From Ascoidea rubescens DSM 1968 (taxonomy: Eukaryota > Ascomycota > Saccharomycetes > Ascoideales > Ascoideaceae), in contig NW_017962917.1 of the NCBI RefSeq assembly GCF_001661345.1, forward strand, positions 930,001-994,000: 64,000 nucleotides of DNA. The letters run 5' to 3'. Shown one piece after another: positions 42,203 through 50,482 of the stretch (position 1 is the stretch's first letter; the number at the start of each line of letters is the position of its first letter). The notes below the pieces were generated by a model. The model was not told the DNA's origin and did not search any database. It saw only the letters and a program-made list of their open reading frames with translations. The position numbers and the translations under genes were made by a program.

Positions 42203-43624
42203 ATGTCATTAGAACCACTAATGAATTCAAAAGAAATTGATTCCACTTTCAGTGCTTTACAAAGCTATACTCAATCTGTTCAATCGGTTCCAAACGTAGT
42301 CAATTACAACCAGGAGCCAAACCAACTGCATCCAGCTTACCACTCTCCCACTGACTCCAATAATGGCAACGCCAATGGAAGCAACAATAACACCAACAAT
42401 GCCAACAATAATAGCAACAATGGTAACTCAGGGGTCATCATCAAAAGTAGTTCCAGTGATAACAACTCTCCAAATTCTCTAATGTCAACCTCCTTAATGG
42501 CTATCAACTCACTAAACAATGTGGAAAGACCTCTTTCAGCAAGTCTTAATCTGGATTTGAATCCAACTATACACAATCCCATGACAAATGGTAATACTAA
42601 TAACGGCTCAACTACAAATCTCAATTCCGGTCTCAACTCAAATCAAAATATAAATACAAGCTTGACTAAAATCTCAAATTCAAATCTCAACAACATCAAC
42701 AATATCAACAATTCTCCTCAAACTCACCACAGAACTAGAGTTAATAGACCAGGTCAAAGATTCGGTGCAAAGAAGAAGAGCTGGGTCTGGAACTGGTTTG
42801 TCCAGGACCCTGAGAACCCAAACATTGCTACCTGTGATGAATGTCTGAAGCTTATCGCCAGGCTACCAAGTGATAAAGGCTCTCCTAAAAAGCTATGCGA
42901 GCATTTGAAAACTCATAAAATTACAAAAGAATCAATGAATCCTCGGAGAACTGTGGTCAACACTGGCGATTTCAGTAACACTCTAATTAACAATCTCACA
43001 AACAACAACCTCAATAATCTGAATAACACCAATAACAACCTAAACAATAGTAGCAATAACAATTTAAACAGTCTCAGCAACAATAATAACAATAACCTTA
43101 ACCTCAACAATAACAATAACAACAATAACAATAACAATATTCTTAGCCACCAAAATTCAAATATAATCAATAACTCAAACAGCTATAATGGCCCATTAAG
43201 TCTTGGAACCACAAGCAACGGAAACACTGTCATCGATTCAAAAGAATTCGATAACACTGAGTACACCCAAATGAAATTTCATAAAAACATAATGAAATTT
43301 TTAACTGAAAACAGACTACCCATTCAAATTGTTAAAACTCAAAGCTTTAGACAACTAATCTACACGCTAAGGCCTGATTCAGTATTAGACTTGAATGAAC
43401 TAAATAACCTATATAGCTCTTTGCTACAAGTAATCAAAAATGATCATAAAATTACTTCAAATAACAACAGCAACATAGCCCAAAATAATAATAACAACAA
43501 CAACAGCAGCAGCAGCAACAACAACAACAACAACAACAACAACAGTAATAATAATAACAACAATCAAAACAATAATCAGTTGCAATTGCAAGACAACCTG
43601 TCTCTCAATCACAACTGGATGTGA
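42203..43624 (+). CDS. BED-type zinc-finger protein, Asn-rich, possibly hAT-transposase-derived
   Basis: 473 residues from the ATG MSLEPLMNSKEIDS; an open extension upstream has no ATG in good context. A BED finger lies at about residues 188-235: KKKSWVWNWFV, then CDECLKLI and CEHLKTHKI, i.e. C-x2-C ... with H-x-x-x-H at the end and the conserved aromatic WxWNWF start. Near residues 355-405, FHKNIMKFLTENRLPIQIVK and SFRQLIYTLRPDS resemble the segment of hAT transposases just after the BED finger. No catalytic part is present. The rest is Asn-rich, with a long (AAC)n-encoded tail. It is therefore likely a DNA-binding regulator domesticated from a transposase; target unknown. Confidence 0.75.
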   Translation: MSLEPLMNSKEIDSTFSALQSYTQSVQSVPNVVNYNQEPNQLHPAYHSPTDSNNGNANGSNNNTNNANNNSNNGNSGVIIKSSSSDNNSPNSLMSTSLMAINSLNNVERPLSASLNLDLNPTIHNPMTNGNTNNGSTTNLNSGLNSNQNINTSLTKISNSNLNNINNINNSPQTHHRTRVNRPGQRFGAKKKSWVWNWFVQDPENPNIATCDECLKLIARLPSDKGSPKKLCEHLKTHKITKESMNPRRTVVNTGDFSNTLINNLTNNNLNNLNNTNNNLNNSSNNNLNSLSNNNNNNLNLNNNNNNNNNNNILSHQNSNIINNSNSYNGPLSLGTTSNGNTVIDSKEFDNTEYTQMKFHKNIMKFLTENRLPIQIVKTQSFRQLIYTLRPDSVLDLNELNNLYSSLLQVIKNDHKITSNNNSNIAQNNNNNNNSSSSNNNNNNNNNSNNNNNNQNNNQLQLQDNLSLNHNWM

Positions 43625-44075
43625 TTTAATGGATTTTTTCGATAACTCCCTGTTTATTATCTATTTTTTCTCGCTCTTCCTTCACCTTTATTTCTTTTTT
43701 CTTTGGTACTCTTCTTTTTTGTCTTCTCCTGTCATATTTTTACTGTTTTTGTAACCTCTTTCTTGTCATACTATCCTGGGCTGTTTCTCTTCTATATAAT
43801 ACTCGTCTTTTTGGCGTTTGCTTTGTTTACTTTTACGTATTTTCCGAATAAAAATAAGTGGCGTCGCAGATCATCCGAACTAAGGCACGTGATATTTCTC
43901 AAAACAGAAGCTGATATAATTAGTATTTAGTCGGAACTTAACTTGGCTTTGCATAATCTATTCTAATTGCCTTTTATTGAGCTACAACCCACCGTTTTGT
44001 CTTCAATTTTACACCAGATATATCCATATGTATCTGTATATGTATATACATGATTGAACTTGTAATATACCCGAT
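43625..44075. other. Intergenic upstream of PWWP gene D
   Basis: T-rich 3' region of the BED-finger gene, then a promoter with a CACGTG E-box at 43886-43891. No gene seen. Confidence 0.5.
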
Positions 44076-47000
44076 ATGATTACTGAAGAATTCAAATCAA
44101 AATTAACTTCCTCCTTGACCAAAATTGCTCTGCTTGAAAATGAAATCCAAAATAACAATAAAATCTTACACAATTTGTTGATCTCAAATAATCTAATAAC
44201 AGAAAATCTATCAACTATAAGACTATACGTAGCAGATTTCTTGAAAAATAACACTTTTCAATTTGACCTCACTTGCACTCATTTTCTTACAAATACACCA
44301 GAAAATTGTACAGAAATAACTGAAAATCCTAAAAATCAAAAACACAATACAGAAAGCAATGCAGAAAGCAATACAGAAAGTAATAACAAAAGCAAAATAA
44401 ATCAAAATAACAACGATAATATTAATGAACCTGACAATTCGCATTTCAACATCTCCCCATACTTATCATCCCCTTTCAAATCAAATTCAATGTCCTCACT
44501 TGAACGCGATAATCTGCTTGATCTTATCAAACGAAAAAAAAAGGACCTCGATGATATCTATCCGAATACTAAAATCATAGTTCCAGAAAATCAATTACTT
44601 CTTTTGACACAAAATCCTCAGCTAAATAACCAGCTGATTGAAAATAACCATCAATTTATGATAGAGGTCGATGATACTGATAAATCAGATAATCCAAGTG
44701 ACTATGATGGCCATCATGAGCTTGATAATAACTCACGTAGCAATAACAATCAAAATAGCCAAATTGCTTTTTTAAATGATAAAAGCCCTTTAGATGATAA
44801 TATTCTAAAAAAATATAAACATTCACTTCTCCAATTTTCAAATACACCCGCAAATTTAAAATTAATTCAGTTATCCGAAAAACTTGAAAGAAATTCTCAT
44901 AGAAAATTAACAAGATCTCTAACAAAAAAATTCATTCATTCAAGCAACAGTCCATCACAGAACAAAATTACATACGGTTCAACATTTAAACCTGAAGATT
45001 TAATATTAGCTTCAATTCCCTGTTTTCCTGATTGGCCTGCTTATGTTTTGCCTCTATGCGATATTCCAAAAAATGTTTTGGAAAAAAAATCTAAATTTGT
45101 TGACCCTAATTTTCCAGATGCAATCTTGATTCCAATTGTAATGCTTTCTGATATTTCATATTATTGGTGTAATGAATCACAACTTCGGTTTTTAACGAAA
45201 AGATTCATTAATGATGAAATAATAAAAATTGAAAGTTTTCTTGAAACTGCTCAAAATCGCAAACAAAAATATTTAAACCAATCTCTACTACTAGCTTATA
45301 AACAAGCTTTAAGCTGTAAAAATTATTACCAAGATTTTAAAAATAATTATCTGACAAAAAAATTTACAAAAACAAAAAAAATTATTAATAATAAGAATGA
45401 AAAGACTAACACACCAAAAAATAAAGAAAAACAAAAAATTTCAAATAATATAAACAAAATAAATACCAAAAGTAAAAAAAACAGGTCAAAAATAGTTAAT
45501 ATAAAGAATCCACTTAAAAGAGTAGACACAAAGAAAAGAAAAATAGCTACGCTTTCTTCTTCCCTTTCTCTTTCTCCTTCTTTAGCAAAATCTTCTTCTC
45601 CAGATTTTGTATTAAGTATGGGTTCTTCTAATTCTCTGACTCCTGTTTTACAATATTGGGATACTCGGCATAATGATAATATTGAAAATCTAAATGATGG
45701 TTATGTTAGCATAAGCGATGACAGTTCTGATGCTTCCGCTGAAAGTGATCTTGAAAGTGTAGATTCAAATACTTATCACAATACTGTAAAGAACTCTTCA
45801 ATACTTGATGATTCTTCAAATCAAATCGAATTCGAGGATAAAGAAAATCTAAACAATATTAAAACGCTGAATCGCTCGATTGCAATGAAGAAAAAGAGAA
45901 AGCTTAACAGGCTCAAAGTCCGGTTTTCATCAGTTGATTTTTATGATGAAAACCTGCGTTTTAACAATACCAATGACCAAAATACTCATGAAATTATTGG
46001 AAATGATCTTTCTTCACAAAGCAATAACAGCCTTCTACATAATGATACACCCTCTAATTATTTAGAGATCAACTCATTGAGTACTAATGGCTTTGAAATT
46101 CCTTTTACTGATTTCGATGATAATGATAATTTAAATCAAAATAATGAATCCAAAGACTCAAATACTAAAATGCTTGAAATTGTTGATACTCAAAATCTTA
46201 GTTCTTCCGATCATCATCAAAATAAAAAAATCGCCCGGGTTGATTCCAACACTTCTCTAATTTCACAAAAAGACGACAGTATTGATAAAAACATTGTTAG
46301 AATTTATGGATTACTAAATAGTGTCAATCGTAGAAATATTGCAAATGAAAATGACAGCCATATTCAAAATGATCTCAATGTGAATAACCCTCAAGACAGT
46401 AATAATAGTAATGGCTTCAATATTGATAAAAAATATGATTCACAGCTTCCGAAAGACAATAAAACTCAAATTGATGGTCAGTATAATAAAATTTCCACCG
46501 AAATTAATGAAATTTTAAATCACAGTATTGAAGAAAAGATATCTCATGAAATTAATGTCAATTGTATTGAGATCAATAATATTAGCCATAATATTAATAG
46601 TTTTAATGGTCAAAACGAGAATACTATTAACGGAAATCAGGAAAAAATAATCGATCAACGTACCCAATTTTTTGATTCTTATGGCAAAAAAAAGAATTCA
46701 GATACAAATGAAAACATTGAAAAAAACACTTGGGATCATAAAAATAATGAGACCGATGAAAACACTTACCTTAAGGTTAACAATCAAACTGATAATAACG
46801 ATGGTGTTCCTGAAAAGATAATCGATAAAATACAATTCCAGAAAGATAAGGAGAAAGGTATCGAAATTCAAGCTAAGCTGGTCAGTTTTGAGAAATCAAG
46901 TGAAGTTTTTTACATGAATGAAAAAGGTATTGATAAAATTAATAATGATAAGAACAAAAATAGTGATACGAATAATAATAGTGATATGAATAATAATGTT

Positions 47001-47423
47001 GATACAAATATTAATGGTGATAATGATAATGATAATGATAATAATTCTACTGGTGATAATATCGAAATTAATGATATCCAAAGTGAAGTAAATAGCAAAA
47101 ATAAAACCGAAAACAAATCAAAGAGTATTGAAACTAATGATATTGACAATAGTAAAACTAAAGCTAATAAAATTAAGAAAAAAAATAAAAGAACTAAAAA
47201 ACCTATTGCTAAAGGTTTAATGAAGAAGAAAATCACTAGCCAGTATTTTGAAGCCAATCCAGAAGAAGTTTCAGAATTAAATATAAATGATCCAAGAATA
47301 GCTGATCCTCCTACAAGTAGAACCAGATCAAGATTCAAAATTAAAAGTGATGCAATATTTCCAGAGCAAAATTCGTTTGAAAATCTGGCTTCAAAAAGTT
47401 TAAAGATGAACTTGTTTAATTGA
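44076..47423 (+). CDS. Ioc4-type PWWP protein, intronless and divergent (paralogue D)
   Basis: 1115 residues in one exon. The N-terminus has a coiled-coil-like start (about 1-45) and an Asn/acidic stretch. The PWWP domain lies at about 303-430: FKPEDLILASIPCFPDWPAY, then VLPLCDIPKNVLEKKSK, then MLSDISYYWCNESQLRFLTK and LLLAYKQALSCKNYY. The order of blocks (DWP, LP...IP..(V/I)L, YYWxxxxxLxxLT, AYKxAL) is the same as in paralogues A-C, but the intron after the WPxx motif is absent. The remainder (about 450-1115) is Asn/Asp/Ser-rich and disordered with a basic patch near 1040-1060 and a short conserved-looking end (SQYFEANPEEVSEL). No TND-like domain seen. Probably nuclear. Confidence 0.8.
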   Translation: MITEEFKSKLTSSLTKIALLENEIQNNNKILHNLLISNNLITENLSTIRLYVADFLKNNTFQFDLTCTHFLTNTPENCTEITENPKNQKHNTESNAESNTESNNKSKINQNNNDNINEPDNSHFNISPYLSSPFKSNSMSSLERDNLLDLIKRKKKDLDDIYPNTKIIVPENQLLLLTQNPQLNNQLIENNHQFMIEVDDTDKSDNPSDYDGHHELDNNSRSNNNQNSQIAFLNDKSPLDDNILKKYKHSLLQFSNTPANLKLIQLSEKLERNSHRKLTRSLTKKFIHSSNSPSQNKITYGSTFKPEDLILASIPCFPDWPAYVLPLCDIPKNVLEKKSKFVDPNFPDAILIPIVMLSDISYYWCNESQLRFLTKRFINDEIIKIESFLETAQNRKQKYLNQSLLLAYKQALSCKNYYQDFKNNYLTKKFTKTKKIINNKNEKTNTPKNKEKQKISNNINKINTKSKKNRSKIVNIKNPLKRVDTKKRKIATLSSSLSLSPSLAKSSSPDFVLSMGSSNSLTPVLQYWDTRHNDNIENLNDGYVSISDDSSDASAESDLESVDSNTYHNTVKNSSILDDSSNQIEFEDKENLNNIKTLNRSIAMKKKRKLNRLKVRFSSVDFYDENLRFNNTNDQNTHEIIGNDLSSQSNNSLLHNDTPSNYLEINSLSTNGFEIPFTDFDDNDNLNQNNESKDSNTKMLEIVDTQNLSSSDHHQNKKIARVDSNTSLISQKDDSIDKNIVRIYGLLNSVNRRNIANENDSHIQNDLNVNNPQDSNNSNGFNIDKKYDSQLPKDNKTQIDGQYNKISTEINEILNHSIEEKISHEINVNCIEINNISHNINSFNGQNENTINGNQEKIIDQRTQFFDSYGKKKNSDTNENIEKNTWDHKNNETDENTYLKVNNQTDNNDGVPEKIIDKIQFQKDKEKGIEIQAKLVSFEKSSEVFYMNEKGIDKINNDKNKNSDTNNNSDMNNNVDTNINGDNDNDNDNNSTGDNIEINDIQSEVNSKNKTENKSKSIETNDIDNSKTKANKIKKKNKRTKKPIAKGLMKKKITSQYFEANPEEVSELNINDPRIADPPTSRTRSRFKIKSDAIFPEQNSFENLASKSLKMNLFN

Positions 47424-47611
47424 AAGCATGGTGATAAATTTACAAAAGTGTTTTGATTTATTAAATTTTTACTAGTATATAGAGTAGTTTGACTATTTCT
47501 TTTGCTTTTAATCATCCTTTTGATACTATAATATAGTTATTTTCCGATATAATTAAATTTTTAAGATTGCTTTTCGTCTCTGTTTTTTTATTTTTATTTC
47601 TTTTTAGGAAA

Positions 47612-49663
47612 TTATAATTTTGCATTTGGGTCTACAAAGATATCTGTATCATCTTGCTCAAGGTTCCACAATTTTTTCATTTTGTTATTTATAAAAGTTA
47701 ATTGTTTTTGAGTGAATTTAAGGTTATAATTTAAATTCAAGTTGAAGAATGAGAAATTTAAATTTTTGATTTGATCAATTAGAATCAAAGATAGGTTTAT
47801 TGCATGATATGGAATAATTAAAGTGAATTTGTTTAAAATTTGATTATTTGATAATTTCCCGTTGCTAGTTATCATTCCAATCAAATGGCCATTTTCATTG
47901 AATATTCCACCTCCAGAAGAGCCGTTGAAGCAAGAGGCAGAGGAAATTAGTAAAGAAGGTAAATTAATATTGAAGGGTTTATCATCAAGTAAGAGTTCAA
48001 GATTTATTGATGAAATCAAGTTTAATTTACCTAAAGTTATCAAAGGTGGGTTATTAATGATTATTTTTGTTTTGTTAATGAAGGAGTTTTGATTTAAAAA
48101 TAAACCATAGCTATATGAAGTCACAGAGGAGTTCTTTTCATAAGGATTTCGAGGATTTTTTAAATCAGGGTCATAATTATAATTATAGTCATAGTCATTT
48201 GAGTGAATAGTCAATGTTGGAAATTCATCCGAAGGTAAGGGTTTTTTCAAAAAAATAAAGATTAAATCTAGAGAGGTGATTGGAGATTCAATCAATTGAA
48301 AATCATCATTTGATAGGGAATTGATATTATTTAACCAGATTTTGATTTTTTTAATTTTAGTTAGATCGTTGTATGGGTTAATTACGTGGTTGTTTGTAAT
48401 TATAACTGTGGGAGTTAAGATAATTGATGAGCCCCAAAATAAGTCGCCATCATTAGTTAGTACAGTTATTGGTTTAATATTTTTTGAGACAGTGAGGTTT
48501 TTATTAAATTTTATTTTGTTTTCTCTATTGATTGAATTATAAATCAATTCCATTTTGTTGGCCTGTGTTTTATTATTATTATTGTTTATAAGATCATTTG
48601 GAAAAAGAATTGTGTTTTGGAAATGAGTTAAGGATAAGTGTAACGATGTATCAAAATTTAGTAGCACATTTAGTATGGAATACCATGATATAATAAGAGA
48701 TAGTTCACCATCGCCATTTTTCTTTTTAAAGGCACCAGCTATTAAGCCAATTGATGTTGTAATGTCATTTGTGGGATTTTTGTTTTGCAGCAGATTGATG
48801 AGATTGACTATTCCACCATTAATGTTGTCAAGATATCTAAAGTCAGAGAGGTAAGCCAAAGTGTAATCAGTATTGCAGTAAACTAGTTGGTCGAATAAGG
48901 AGGAGTCTGGACTTGGGATTGATGTGTTGTCGTTATTAGTTGAGGGAATATTAATGTTATAAATTATATTTGAAAATGAGCTGAAATTTAGGAATAAAGA
49001 AGGGTTAGTTAGACTGAAAGGACAAGATTGAATTGCTATTTGAGAGTTGTGGGTGTTGAGGTTGGTGTTATTTGTGGTGAAATTTAGAAAAAAATTGATT
49101 TCACTGAAAGAACTTAAAATTTCATCAGACAAAATATGGTTTGAGGCTGCTTTGAATTTAATTATGGATAAATTTGAATTATTTTCAAAGTCATAAAAGG
49201 GAAGAAAAGTGAAATTTTGAAATAAGAAGTTTGTATTAAAATAGTGAATTAAATTTTCATTCAACTGTTTGATGAAGGAAATCTTTAAAGGGTACCAGTT
49301 CAAGACATTTTTAGTGCCAGAGTTGAGATTTTGACAGCTTTGATTAAGTTTAAAGGCAAATCTGACTGTGTAGTTGTAGTAGATATCGCCTAAATTGACA
49401 ATGGAGAGAACAAATTGATCGATAATTTTGGAGGCTGTTGCTTTTATGCCTTTACCAGTGAAATTTTTGGAGTGAAAGGTGTCTAGCAAAACCAAGTAGA
49501 TCCCAGAAATAGCATGATATTTTAGAATCTGGCTATTTTTCGGATGGGAGTTGTAGTTGTTTCTCTTCAAGTTGAACGCCTGCTGGCCAATGTCAGAAGC
49601 ATTCTTCGAGGTGAGATGGATGGTAACCGGTGTGTAAACCCACTTAAACTGAGGTTCCAGCAT
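47612..49663 (-). CDS. Trypsin-like protease with C-terminal AKL, peroxisomal processing protease type (TYSND1/DEG15-like)
   Basis: 683 residues. The catalytic domain is in the second half: His426 in VIITNNHVINPY, Asp466 in TSLDLIFIFL and Ser583 in CFNGSSGGGIFNENG, the chymotrypsin/DegP triad order. The protein ends in DPNAKL, a standard PTS1 signal for import into peroxisomes. In animals and plants, TYSND1 and DEG15 are such proteins: large N-terminal region plus a trypsin-like domain, cutting PTS2 leader peptides and processing beta-oxidation enzymes. The N-terminal part (1-380) is divergent and shows no domain I can name; no signal peptide is seen. It shares a divergent GC-rich promoter with the PP1-subunit gene. 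Confidence 0.8.
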   Translation of the reverse strand: MLEPQFKWVYTPVTIHLTSKNASDIGQQAFNLKRNNYNSHPKNSQILKYHAISGIYLVLLDTFHSKNFTGKGIKATASKIIDQFVLSIVNLGDIYYNYTVRFAFKLNQSCQNLNSGTKNVLNWYPLKISFIKQLNENLIHYFNTNFLFQNFTFLPFYDFENNSNLSIIKFKAASNHILSDEILSSFSEINFFLNFTTNNTNLNTHNSQIAIQSCPFSLTNPSLFLNFSSFSNIIYNINIPSTNNDNTSIPSPDSSLFDQLVYCNTDYTLAYLSDFRYLDNINGGIVNLINLLQNKNPTNDITTSIGLIAGAFKKKNGDGELSLIISWYSILNVLLNFDTSLHLSLTHFQNTILFPNDLINNNNNKTQANKMELIYNSINRENKIKFNKNLTVSKNIKPITVLTNDGDLFWGSSIILTPTVIITNNHVINPYNDLTKIKKIKIWLNNINSLSNDDFQLIESPITSLDLIFIFLKKPLPSDEFPTLTIHSNDYDYNYNYDPDLKNPRNPYEKNSSVTSYSYGLFLNQNSFINKTKIIINNPPLITLGKLNLISSINLELLLDDKPFNINLPSLLISSASCFNGSSGGGIFNENGHLIGMITSNGKLSNNQILNKFTLIIPYHAINLSLILIDQIKNLNFSFFNLNLNYNLKFTQKQLTFINNKMKKLWNLEQDDTDIFVDPNAKL

Positions 49664-50482
49664 TGCAACAGCAGCCCACTAAGCGAATACTGGCAGCAAG
49701 AACAAGAGATGAGGTGACTTACATCTATTTAAGCTGCGAAAGAACCATCATCCAGCTCTGGTGAAGCTCTTCCAACCTTCCGAAAACAGCACCAACGCAG
49801 AGTCGCGTATTTAAACCAGAAGTGGCAGCTCGGTCCACGGGCCCAGCCAAGCACCCACGGCGCACATCGGCACGAGTCACATCATTATACGTATGGCACG
49901 TGCATATATCCTGCGTTTGAACGCGTTGATGCGCGTGGATCGCTGTGTATGACATGGTCAGCCCCTGGGCTAGACGGAAAGGCTGTCCCTTGTTTGGCGT
50001 CCTGCTAGGGGAGGGAGGCATTTGTGACTGTCCCGATCGCAGAGACGTTTCTGGTGACACAGCGTCGGCCGTTGTCGAAAAGTGACGAAAAACGACGAAA
50101 AACAACGAAAAACGACGAAAAGCAGCAGAAGCAGAAGAAACCACAATTGAAGCAACAGCTGCCAGCCGAAAAGAAAGCAGTTCTCATTTGGGGTCAAGTT
50201 ATAACAAATTATCAGCAGCACCTTCAGCCAATTCTATATAGCGACATATACTCTTTCTAATCTTCACAACAGAATATTATAACAAACTCTGTTTCATTGT
50301 TACGCTTTTTTCTATTTTCACTTCATGAACTTTCTTTTTCACCTTCTGTTTGTTTTCTCTTTATAAATTTCTTTAATTTTTCATTTAATGACATCCCACA
50401 AGTTGAATTTCCTATAACAACAGTTAACAGTCTCTGCTTAAGCTCTAATAACTAATAATTAATAACCAACAGTTGATGAATA
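49664..50482. other. Divergent promoter with a GC-rich island
   Basis: The part from about 49740 to 50060 is GC-rich and contains a CACGTG E-box (49897-49902). A run of imperfect AACGACGAAAA units follows (about 50085-50125). The side next to the PP1-subunit gene is T-rich. No convincing gene; frames here are short and lack domains. Confidence 0.6.
50085..50125. repeat. Imperfect AACGACGAAAA tandem repeat
   Basis: Four or so near-copies of a GACGAAAAAC-like 11-mer lie in the promoter of the PP1-subunit gene. Confidence 0.7.
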
